From Micromonospora musae (GTDB taxonomy: Bacteria; Actinomycetota; Actinomycetes; Mycobacteriales; Micromonosporaceae): a stretch of 64,000 nucleotides of DNA. Position numbers and translations under genes: made by a program. This document shows, one piece after another, positions 57,200 through 64,000 of this stretch (its first letter is position 1; every line of letters starts with the position of its first letter). The stretch lies in contig NZ_RAZT01000021.1 in assembly GCF_003626635.1 (NCBI RefSeq), positions 1 through 64,000 on the forward strand, given 5' to 3'. Below the pieces are notes generated by a model. The model did no database searches. It was given only the letters and a program-made list of their open reading frames with translations, and had not been told where the DNA came from.

Positions 57200-58420
57200 G
57201 TGCCCCGTGAAGTTCGGGATGTCGTCTTCGTCGACGGCGTCCGCACCCCGTTCGGCAAGGCGGGTGGCATGTACGCCAACACCCGCGCCGACGATCTCGT
57301 GATCCGCTGCATCCGAGAACTCCTGCGCCGCAACCCGCAGCTGCCTCCGGAGCGGGTCGAGGAGGTCGCGATCGCCGCCACCACCCAGATCGGCGACCAG
57401 GGCCTCACCATCGGCCGGACCGCCGCCCTGCTCGCCGGTCTGCCCAAGACGGTCCCCGGCCTCGCCATCGACCGGATGTGCGCCGGCGCGATGACCGCGG
57501 TGACCACTGTGGCCGGCGGCATCGCGATGGGCGCGTACGACGTGGCCATCGCCGGCGGCGTCGAGCACATGGGACGCCACCCGATGGGCGAGGGCGTCGA
57601 CCCGAACCCCCGGATCCTCGCGGAGAAGCTGGTCGACCCGTCCGCGCTGGTCATGGGCGCCACCGCGGAGAACCTGCACGACCGGCTGCCGCACATCGGC
57701 AAGGAGCGCGTCGACGCCTTCGCGCTCGCCTCGCAGCAGAAGACCGCCAAGGCGTACGCCAACGGCAAGCTCCAGGACGACCTGGTGACCGTCGCGGTGC
57801 GCGACCCGGAGACCGGCTGGGGCCTGGCCACCGTCGACGAGGCTCCCCGGGAGACGTCGATGGAGAAGCTCGCCACGCTCAAGACCCCGTTCCGCCCGCA
57901 CGGCAAGGTGACCGCCGGCAACGCGGCCGGTCTGAACGACGGGGCGACCGCAAGCCTGATCGCCGCCGAGGAGACGGCCCGTGAGCTGGGTCTGCCGATC
58001 GCCATGCGGCTCGTGTCGTACGGCTTCGTCGGGGTGGAGCCCGAGGTGATGGGGTACGGCCCGATCCCGTCGACCGAGAAGGCGCTGCGCATCGCGGGCC
58101 TGACCATCGACGACATCGGCCTCTTCGAGCTGAACGAGGCCTTCGCCGTACAGGTGCTCGCGTTCCTCGACCACTACGGCATCGCCGACGACGACCCCCG
58201 GGTCAACCAGTGGGGCGGCGCCATCGCCGTCGGCCACCCGCTCGCCTCCTCGGGTATCCGCCTGATGACCCAGCTCGCCCGGCAGTTCGCCGAGCACCCC
58301 GAGGTCCGCTACGGCCTCACCGCGATGTGCGTCGGCATCGGCATGGGCGGCACGGTGATCTGGGAGAACCCGCACTGGACGGAGTCCGGCAAGCCGGCTC
58401 AGGGGGAGGGCAACAAGTGA
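57200..58420 (+). CDS. fadA: Acetyl-CoA acyltransferase (thiolase) FadA
   Basis: Last step of beta-oxidation: thiolytic cleavage of 3-ketoacyl-CoA. 406 residues. Nucleophile Cys94 in DRMCAGAM, NEAFAVQ, the base His in GGAIAVGHPLASSG and the second Cys in AMCVGIGMGG are all in place. GTG 57200 follows AAGGAGG at the right distance; an upstream in-frame ATG at 57125 has none. The stop overlaps the start of fadB (GTGA), and the two encode the trifunctional complex. Confidence 0.93.
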   Translation: MPREVRDVVFVDGVRTPFGKAGGMYANTRADDLVIRCIRELLRRNPQLPPERVEEVAIAATTQIGDQGLTIGRTAALLAGLPKTVPGLAIDRMCAGAMTAVTTVAGGIAMGAYDVAIAGGVEHMGRHPMGEGVDPNPRILAEKLVDPSALVMGATAENLHDRLPHIGKERVDAFALASQQKTAKAYANGKLQDDLVTVAVRDPETGWGLATVDEAPRETSMEKLATLKTPFRPHGKVTAGNAAGLNDGATASLIAAEETARELGLPIAMRLVSYGFVGVEPEVMGYGPIPSTEKALRIAGLTIDDIGLFELNEAFAVQVLAFLDHYGIADDDPRVNQWGGAIAVGHPLASSGIRLMTQLARQFAEHPEVRYGLTAMCVGIGMGGTVIWENPHWTESGKPAQGEGNK

Positions 58421-60486
58421 GCGCGCTCGCCGCACCGAACGAGGTCGTCACCCGGGCGCTGCTGCGGGAGGTGGCCGTACCGGGGCTGGACCGCCCGGCT
58501 GCCCTGATCACCCTCGACAACGGCTTCGACCACACCAAGCCGAACACGTTCGGCCCGGGCGGGCTGACCAGCCTGGACGAGGCGATCACCGCGGCGCTCG
58601 CCGCCGACCCGGCGTTTCTCGCGGTCACCGGCAAGCCGTACGTCTTCAGCGTCGGCGCGGACCTCACCGGCCTGCCGCTGCTCGCCGACCGGGAGCAGGC
58701 CCTGGAGATCGGCCGGCTCGGCCACCGGGTCTTCGCCCGGCTCAAGGAGAGCAGCGTGCCCACGTTCGCGTTCGTCAACGGCGCGGCGATGGGCGGCGGC
58801 CTGGAGCTGGCGCTGCACTGCCACTACCGGACGCTCTCCGGCGGCGCGGCGGCGCTCGCCCTGCCCGAGGTCTCGCTCGGCCTGGTACCCGGCTGGGGCG
58901 GCACCCAGCTGCTGCCGAACCTGATCGGTATTCCGGCGGCGACCCAGGTGATCATCCAGAACCCGCTGATGCAGAACCGGATGCTGAAGCCGAAGCAGGC
59001 CGCGGAGATGGGCATCGCGGACGTCCTGCTGGAGCCGGCCGACTTCCTGGAGCGCTCGCTGGAGTGGGCCGCCGGGGTGGTTAACGGGCAGGTCAGCGTC
59101 GTCCGGCCCGAGGTGGACCGGGACATGTGGGCCGGGGTGCTCTACTTCGCCCGGCAGACCCTCGACCAGCGGCTGCACAACGCGGTTCCCGCCGCGTACA
59201 AGGCGCTGGACCTGCTCGACACGGCGAAGGACGCCGACTTCGCCACCGGCACCGCCGCCGAGGACGAGGCGCTGGCCGACCTCATCTTCTCCGAGGAGCT
59301 GCGCAGCGGCCTGTACGCGTTCGACCTGGTGCAGCGGCGGGCCAAGCGCCCGGCCGGCGCGCCGGACAAGAGCCTGGCCCGTCCGGTCACGAAGGTCGGC
59401 ATCGTCGGCGCCGGCCTGATGGCGAGCCAGCTCGCGCTGCTCTTCGCCCGCCGGCTGCAGGTGCCGGTGGTGATGACCGACCTCGACCAGGCCCGGGTCG
59501 ACAAGGGCGTCGGCTACGTCCACACCCAGATCGAGCAGCAGGTCACCAAGGGCCGGATGGACAAGGGCACCGCCGCCAAGCTGTACGGCCTGGTCAGCGG
59601 CTCGGTCGACAAGAGCGTCTTCGCCGACGCGGACTTCGTGATCGAGGCGGTCTTCGAGGACCTGGCCGTCAAGAAGCAGGTCTGGGCCGAGCTCGAGAAG
59701 ATCGTCAAGCCGGAGGCGGTGCTGGCGACGAACACCTCGTCGCTCTCGGTCACCGCGATGGCCGAGGAGCTGGAGCACCCGGAGCGGGTGGTCGGTTTCC
59801 ACTTCTTCAATCCGGTCGCGGTGCTGCCGCTGCTGGAGATCGTCCGTGGCGGGCGCACCGACGACGCCACGCTGGCCACCGCGTTCGCGGTCGGCAAGCA
59901 GCTGAGGAAGTCGTCGGTGCTGGTGAAGGACGCCCCGGCGTTCGTCGTCAATCGCCTGCTCACCCGCTTCCTCGGCACCGTCTTCGCCGCCGTGGACGCC
60001 GGCACCCCGCTGGACGTAGCGAACAGCGCGCTGGACCCGCTCGGCCTGCCGATGCGCCCCCTCGCCCTGCTCCAGCTGGTCGGCCCGGCGGTCGCGTACC
60101 ACGTGGGCGGAACGCTGCACGCCGCGTTCCCGGAGCGGTTCGGGGTCAGCGAGAACCTGAGGCGGATCGCCGACTCCGGCCAGCCGATCGTCGTCGACGA
60201 CGAGGTGAACCCGGAGGTGGCGAAGCTGCTGGTGGTCGGCGACGCGCCGCTGACCGAGGAGCAGGTACGCCAGAACGCGCTGGACGCGCTGGCCCAGGAG
60301 ATCCGGCAGATGCTCGACGAGGGCGTGGTGGCCGAGGCGCAGGACATCGACCTGTGCATGATCCTCGGTGCCGGCTGGCCGTTCCACCTGGGCGGCGTCA
60401 CGCCGTACCTCGACCGGACCGGAACGTCCGAGCGGGTCACCGGCCGGCGCTTCCTGCCGCGTGGAGCAGCCGGCCTGCCCGCCTGA
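58417..60486 (+). CDS. fadB: FadB-like 3-hydroxyacyl-CoA dehydrogenase/enoyl-CoA hydratase
   Basis: Bifunctional beta-oxidation enzyme of 689 residues. The N-terminal crotonase domain (1 to about 300) has FSVGADLTG, VNGAAMGGGLELAL and catalytic Glu in LPEVSLGLVPGWGG. The NAD-binding domain begins with VTKVGIVGAGLMASQLA (about 326) and includes VIEAVFEDLAVK, TNTSSLSV and the catalytic HFFNPV. The C-terminal dehydrogenase domain follows. The protein is co-translated with FadA. A strong hairpin ends the operon. Confidence 0.93.
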   Translation: MSALAAPNEVVTRALLREVAVPGLDRPAALITLDNGFDHTKPNTFGPGGLTSLDEAITAALAADPAFLAVTGKPYVFSVGADLTGLPLLADREQALEIGRLGHRVFARLKESSVPTFAFVNGAAMGGGLELALHCHYRTLSGGAAALALPEVSLGLVPGWGGTQLLPNLIGIPAATQVIIQNPLMQNRMLKPKQAAEMGIADVLLEPADFLERSLEWAAGVVNGQVSVVRPEVDRDMWAGVLYFARQTLDQRLHNAVPAAYKALDLLDTAKDADFATGTAAEDEALADLIFSEELRSGLYAFDLVQRRAKRPAGAPDKSLARPVTKVGIVGAGLMASQLALLFARRLQVPVVMTDLDQARVDKGVGYVHTQIEQQVTKGRMDKGTAAKLYGLVSGSVDKSVFADADFVIEAVFEDLAVKKQVWAELEKIVKPEAVLATNTSSLSVTAMAEELEHPERVVGFHFFNPVAVLPLLEIVRGGRTDDATLATAFAVGKQLRKSSVLVKDAPAFVVNRLLTRFLGTVFAAVDAGTPLDVANSALDPLGLPMRPLALLQLVGPAVAYHVGGTLHAAFPERFGVSENLRRIADSGQPIVVDDEVNPEVAKLLVVGDAPLTEEQVRQNALDALAQEIRQMLDEGVVAEAQDIDLCMILGAGWPFHLGGVTPYLDRTGTSERVTGRRFLPRGAAGLPA

Positions 60487-60503
60487 TCCCGCCGCTCCCC
60501 CCG

Positions 60504-60555
60504 CAGAGCGCGGTGGCCGTGACCGTCCGATCCGGACGCCGGCCACCGCGCTCTG
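60504..60555 (+). terminator. Terminator of the fad operon
   Basis: A 15-bp perfect stem (60504-60518 with 60541-60555) encloses a 22-nt loop that contains its own CGTCC/GGACG pair. It starts 18 bp after the fadB stop. Confidence 0.85.
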
Positions 60556-60669
60556 TCGTATCGAGTGAGGGAACCATTGCGGCAGGTGACGGTCGGCCGT
60601 CCGGGGCAGCGACGGCGCGCGGGCGGTGGTTAACATCACCCGTCCGGCTCACTCACCTGGAGCTGCCCG

Positions 60670-61974
60670 ATGTCGTATCCGCCGGCCGATCCGTACCCGC
60701 CACCGCCGGGGCGCGATCCCTACCCGCCGCCGGGTCCGCGTTCCGCTCGGCGGCAGGGTGGCCGCCCCGGCGATCAGCCGGGTCACCCGAGTGGCCGCCC
60801 AGCTCAGCAGGCCGGCGGTCAGCCGGGACGGGGCGGCTACCCGGGCGGCCCGCAGCGCGGCGGTCATCCGGAGACACCGCAGCGCGGCTACCCGCCGTCG
60901 CGGCCCGGCGAACAGTTCGCGGCACCGGGCGGCGGCTACCCGGAGAGTTACGCCGGCCCGCCGGCGGACGGTTACCGGCGGCAGCCGCAGCGGGCCCCCT
61001 ACCCGGGCACTCCGCCGCCGGGCGACCGCCCGCCCCCGCGGCACGGCGACCACTCCGGACCGCCGGGCGGATACCCGGGCCGTCGCCCGGGCCCCCACAC
61101 CGCCGACCACCCACCATCGGCCGGCTACCCAGAGCAGAGCGGCCACCCCCAGCAAAGCGGCCACCCCCAGCAGAGCGGCCACCCCCAGCAGAGCGGCCAC
61201 CCCCAGCAGAGCGGCCACCCCCAGCAGAGCGGCCACCCCCAGCAGAGCGGCCACCCCCAGCAGAGCGGCTACCCGCAGCGGGGTGGTTACGCCGAGACGC
61301 AGGCGGGCCCGCACCCGTCGCAGCGCAGCGAACCCGTCGCGCCCCGGACCGGTCCCCCGCCCGGGGATCCGGAGCCCGCCGCGCCCGGGCCGAAGAAGTC
61401 CCGCCCCCGCAAGGGCCTCACCGTCGCCGCCGCGGTGCTGGTGTTCTGCCTCGGCGGCGGGGCCGCCACCTGGTTCGTCGTCAAGGACGACGCGGGCGGG
61501 AACGTCGAGGCGACCCGCACCCGGGTGATCGCGCCGGAGACGCTCGCCGGCCGACCCCGGATCGCCGACAAGGAGCTGCAGAGCGTCGCCGACCAGCTGG
61601 TCGCCGACATGAACAAACGGGCGCCGGACCAGATCACGGGCACCGTCGGTGCCTTCTACGGCGACCCCGCGAAGCGGGAGCTGGCGATGATCGCGAGCGC
61701 GTCCGGGCTGATACCCGACCCGAAGCGGACGCTCGATGACGCGATCGCCGAGATCTCCCCGGAGCTCACCGTCACCGAGACGGCGCCGGTGGATCCCGGC
61801 CCCCTCGGCGGTGCGGCCCGCTGCGGCGACGGCAAGGTCGACACCACACCGCTGGGCGTCTGTTTCTGGGCCGACCGGGGCAGCGTCGGTGCGGTCGTGA
61901 TCTATTTCAAGTCCGCCGAGCAGATCACGGCCGAGTTCGTCACGATGCGCGGCGAGATCGAGCAGCGCTCCTGA
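60670..61974 (+). CDS. Pro/Gln/Gly-rich single-pass membrane protein with QSGHPQ repeats
   Basis: 434 residues. The first ~245 are low-complexity (Pro, Gly, Tyr, Arg, Gln), including eight QSGHPQ-type hexapeptides (about residues 156-203). A membrane helix at about 247-265 (VAAAVLVFCLGGGAATWFVV) is followed by a ~165-residue outside domain with two Cys (AARCGDG, GVCFWAD) that may pair. No family recognised. ATG 60670 has CTGGAG upstream and TAACAT near 60632. Similar proteins in actinomycetes are annotated as hypothetical. Confidence 0.75.
   Translation: MSYPPADPYPPPPGRDPYPPPGPRSARRQGGRPGDQPGHPSGRPAQQAGGQPGRGGYPGGPQRGGHPETPQRGYPPSRPGEQFAAPGGGYPESYAGPPADGYRRQPQRAPYPGTPPPGDRPPPRHGDHSGPPGGYPGRRPGPHTADHPPSAGYPEQSGHPQQSGHPQQSGHPQQSGHPQQSGHPQQSGHPQQSGHPQQSGYPQRGGYAETQAGPHPSQRSEPVAPRTGPPPGDPEPAAPGPKKSRPRKGLTVAAAVLVFCLGGGAATWFVVKDDAGGNVEATRTRVIAPETLAGRPRIADKELQSVADQLVADMNKRAPDQITGTVGAFYGDPAKRELAMIASASGLIPDPKRTLDDAIAEISPELTVTETAPVDPGPLGGAARCGDGKVDTTPLGVCFWADRGSVGAVVIYFKSAEQITAEFVTMRGEIEQRS
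61135..61278. repeat. 18-bp tandem repeat, eight copies, in coding region
   Basis: The unit CAGAGCGGCCACCCCCAG (QSGHPQ) occurs seven times and a degenerate eighth copy encodes QSGYPQ. Copies differ from each other at only one base, so the array is young. The repeat keeps the reading frame. Confidence 0.95.
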
Positions 61975-61986
61975 CCCGCCGACCGG

Positions 61987-62018
61987 CTGGCCCCGACCAC
62001 CGTGGTGGCCGGGGCCAG
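61987..62018 (+). terminator. Hairpin after the QSGHPQ protein gene
   Basis: CTGGCCCCGACCACC pairs with GGTGGCCGGGGCCAG with one mismatch and a very short loop, beginning 13 bp after the stop. Confidence 0.75.
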
Positions 62019-62129
62019 CCGGATCAGGGCAGGCCAGCCGGACCGGCCGGGCCCGCCGGATCAGGCCGGGCCCGCCGGATCAGGCCGGGACGAAGCCCGT
62101 GGTGCCCCGCGCCGACGACCGGGAGGGCG

Positions 62130-62546
62130 TCACGCCGGAATGGGCCCGGGCTCAGCCCCCGCAGCCGCCGAGGCGACGCGTTCGGCGGCGCTGCGCACCA
62201 CGCAGAACTCGTTCTCCTCCGGGTCGGCGAGCAGCACCCAGCCGGAGCCGTCGGGCCGCCGGTGGTCGGCGACCTGGGTCGCGCCGAGGCCGAGCAGCCG
62301 CTCGACCTCCTCGTCCCGGGTCCGGTCGGCCGGCTCCAGGTCGAGGTGGAGGCGGTTCTTCACCACCTTGCCCTCGGGTACGGCCAGGAAGAGCACCTCC
62401 GGGCCGCCGGGCGGCAGCAGCATGGCCTCCGGGTCGCCCGGGAAGTCGTCGGGCTGGCGGGGGCAGTCGAAGACCTGGGCCCAGAACCCGGCCAGGGCGT
62501 AGGTGTCGCGGCAGTCGATGCTGATGTTGTGGATCCGTGCGCTCAC
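62130..62546 (-). CDS. VOC-family (glyoxalase/bleomycin-resistance-like) protein
   Basis: 138 residues. The two-module VOC fold is visible: ISIDCRDTYALAGFWAQVF at the start, NRLHLDLEPADRTRDEEVERLLGLGA and VLLADPEENEFCVV at the end. His and Glu in LHLDL and ENEFCVV are likely metal ligands. Actinomycetes carry many such proteins and the substrate is unknown. GTG 62546 has AAGGAG upstream; a longer form lacks one. It is 177 bp downstream of the sensor kinase gene, so it may or may not be co-transcribed. Confidence 0.82.
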   Translation of the reverse strand: MSARIHNISIDCRDTYALAGFWAQVFDCPRQPDDFPGDPEAMLLPPGGPEVLFLAVPEGKVVKNRLHLDLEPADRTRDEEVERLLGLGATQVADHRRPDGSGWVLLADPEENEFCVVRSAAERVASAAAGAEPGPIPA

Positions 62547-62723
62547 GGTCGCTCCTTCGAGCTGGATGAACGCGCTCCGCGGTGCCGGAACAGTCAGCGG
62601 TGACCGGGGCGGGGCGCGGGACTGGTGATGGTGGACATCGAACGCACCCCCTCTCAACCGTCGGGCTGACGTCGACGACGACCTTTTCAGATCCGACGAC
62701 GGCCGGCAACCCCCGACGGGCGG

Positions 62724-63971
62724 TCAGCGTCCGCTACCGGCGTCCGCCCCGCCCCGGCCGTCGCCGGACGCGGGGGTCGCCGGTACGGCGTCGGCCGATG
62801 GCAGCCGTACCGTCACCTCAAGGCCACCGCCGGGCTGGGCGATCGCCTGCACGGTTCCGCCGTGCGCGTCGCAGACCGCCCGGACGATCGACAGTCCCAG
62901 CCCGGACCCGCGCGCGCCGGTACGCTCCCGCCCGCCGCGCCGGAACGGCTCGAAGAGCCCGGGCACGTCCGCCGGATCCACCTCGAACCCGGTGTTGCCG
63001 ACCACGAGCCAGGAGTTCTGCCCGTCCGTGCCGGTACGCACCCAGAGCCGCCCGTGCAGATGGTTGTAGCGGACCGCGTTCTCGATCAGGTTGCCGGCCA
63101 GCCGGTCGAGCAGGCCCGGATCACCGGCGACGGAGGCGGGCTCCAGCGACGTCTGCACGCGCAGCCCGATCCGCTCCATCTCCCGGCGCATCGCCGAGAG
63201 CGCGTTGGCGGTCCCGCTCGCCAGGTCACACTCGGTACGCCGGCCGAGCCGACGGCCGGCCTGGGCCTCGCTGCGGGCCAGTACCAGCAGCGCGTCGACC
63301 AGCCCGTTCGCCCGCTCCGAGGCGTCCCGCACGACGGTCGCCATCCGGCGGTACTCGGCGATGTCCGCCTCGTCGTCGCTGAGCGTGACGTCGATCTCGG
63401 TACGCATCACCGCGAGCGGCGTACGCAGCTCGTGTGAGGCGTTCGCCACGAAGCGTTTCTGTGTCTCGAACGAGGCGGCTATCCGGTCCAGCATCGCGTC
63501 GAACGTCTTCGCCAGCTCGGCCACCTCGTCGTCGGCGCCCGAGTAGCCGATGCGCTGGTCGAGGGTGGCCTCGCCGAGCCGCTGGGCGGTCGCGGTTACC
63601 TGGTGCAGCGGGCGCAGCGTACGGCCGGCCACGGCGTACGCGCCGGCCACGCCGATCACGCTGATGGCCAGCAGCGCCACCAGACCCTTGACCAGCAGCT
63701 CGCCGGAGGAGACGTCGACCAGTTGGCGCTGCCACTCACCGGCGTCCAGGGTCCGGCCGTCGGCGAGCACCACGGTGCTGCCGGGCAGCGGCTGGTCGGT
63801 CGGTCGCAGCGCGTCGCGGACCAGCAGCCAGGCGAGCAGCACGAGGATCGCCCCCGCGCCGACCAGCAGCACGCCGTTGAGCAGGGTGAGCCGCAGCCGC
63901 AGGGTCGGTCGCGGTCGCAGCCGTCGGCCCGCGCCGGCGCTGCCCGTCGCGGTGGCGGCGAGCCCGGTCAT
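62724..63971 (-). CDS. Sensor histidine kinase (HAMP, HisKA, HATPase)
   Basis: 415 residues. Two membrane helices (about 27-51 and 93-115) frame a ~40-residue extracytoplasmic loop, HAMP follows (about 115-168), then HisKA with phospho-His180 in ASHELRTPL, and the HATPase with NLIENAVRYN and GSGLGLSIV. The short outside loop suggests sensing within the membrane or by an accessory protein. ATG 63971 overlaps the stop of the response regulator gene (ATGA). Confidence 0.92.
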   Translation of the reverse strand: MTGLAATATGSAGAGRRLRPRPTLRLRLTLLNGVLLVGAGAILVLLAWLLVRDALRPTDQPLPGSTVVLADGRTLDAGEWQRQLVDVSSGELLVKGLVALLAISVIGVAGAYAVAGRTLRPLHQVTATAQRLGEATLDQRIGYSGADDEVAELAKTFDAMLDRIAASFETQKRFVANASHELRTPLAVMRTEIDVTLSDDEADIAEYRRMATVVRDASERANGLVDALLVLARSEAQAGRRLGRRTECDLASGTANALSAMRREMERIGLRVQTSLEPASVAGDPGLLDRLAGNLIENAVRYNHLHGRLWVRTGTDGQNSWLVVGNTGFEVDPADVPGLFEPFRRGGRERTGARGSGLGLSIVRAVCDAHGGTVQAIAQPGGGLEVTVRLPSADAVPATPASGDGRGGADAGSGR

Positions 63972-64000
63972 GCGACCCCCTCTGCGGTCCGGTAGCCGGC
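63968..64000 (-). CDS. Response regulator, C-terminal end (partial, OmpR type)
   Basis: Only the last ten codons and the stop are inside the window: AGYRTAEGVA. GYR followed by a short tail is the usual end of the winged-helix DNA-binding domain of OmpR/PhoB regulators. The frame overlaps the kinase start as ATGA, typical of regulator-kinase operons. The remainder lies beyond the right edge. Confidence 0.7.
   Translation of the reverse strand, partial: AGYRTAEGVA

Noticed and set aside
61135..61278. CRISPR-like repeats
   Set aside because: They are contiguous 18-bp in-frame codon repeats inside a protein gene with no spacers.
1..64000. tRNA, rRNA or biosynthetic gene cluster
   Set aside because: I saw no cloverleaf or CCA-like ends, no rRNA signature sequences, and no PKS, NRPS, terpene or lanthipeptide genes.

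Overview
The window is 64 kb of very GC-rich chromosomal DNA from an actinomycete. Gene content, codon use and short -10-like boxes placed directly before start codons point to the Micromonosporaceae (Micromonospora-like): an ACT-GNAT acetyltransferase next to a stand-alone ACT protein, the coproporphyrin-type heme genes hemE-hemG(HemY type)-hemQ, a DUF3000 gene beside ribonuclease D, and a CebR/CebE-like pair. This assignment is inference from the sequence alone. I see no insertion sequence, prophage, CRISPR array, tRNA or rRNA. The right edge cuts a response regulator gene; the left edge lies inside an 8-bp tandem repeat.

Layout: 1-3.6 kb holds the tandem repeat, a perfect hairpin and a secreted M36 zinc peptidase. 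3.6-10.3 kb holds a methyltransferase, a two-gene ABC exporter, a lipoprotein deacetylase, a NarL-type two-component system and bioD; the exporter and kinase promoters share a dyad. 10.4-17.3 kb holds an AAC(6')-like acetyltransferase, an aldehyde dehydrogenase, two ACT-domain proteins and a phosphotransferase/acyl-CoA dehydrogenase pair. 17.3-21.5 kb holds a LacI regulator, a sugar-binding lipoprotein with two CebR-like operators, a pRiA4b ORF-3-like protein, a tiny Cys-rich protein and a RibD-C-type reductase. 21.7-28.1 kb is a compact operon encoding a HerA-like ATPase, SbcD (Mre11), SbcC (Rad50) and a NurA-like nuclease, i.e. an archaeal-style DNA-end-resection set in an actinomycete; this is the most notable system here. 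28.3-36.4 kb holds a SpeE-like protein, an ECF sigma/anti-sigma pair, a COG4315 lipoprotein, an AlkA-type glycosylase, an ATP-dependent DNA ligase, a secreted peptidase-like hydrolase and a GNAT. 36.6-44.3 kb is a four-gene ABC system with two giant FtsX-type permeases; one ATPase carries an AbrB-like tail. 44.4-48.6 kb holds the LigD polymerase domain, msrB, a DUF305 lipoprotein, a chitin-type LPMO and small proteins. 48.8-57.0 kb holds the heme operon, DUF3000, two Pro-rich membrane proteins (one an HtrA-like protease) and ribonuclease D. 57.2-60.5 kb is the fadA-fadB beta-oxidation operon. 60.7-64 kb holds a repeat-rich membrane protein, a VOC protein and a sensor kinase.

Two features recur. 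First, at least 13 genes have a -10-like hexamer starting exactly 12 bp before the start codon, consistent with leaderless transcripts. Second, there are dispersed intergenic inverted repeats: two copies of a GGAGCTGA/GATGTCG element, two of a GATCATGAGGTTG element, and a related GAGGTTGA hairpin at the left end. Boundaries are mostly tight, with many ATGA/GTGA start-stop overlaps marking translationally coupled genes.
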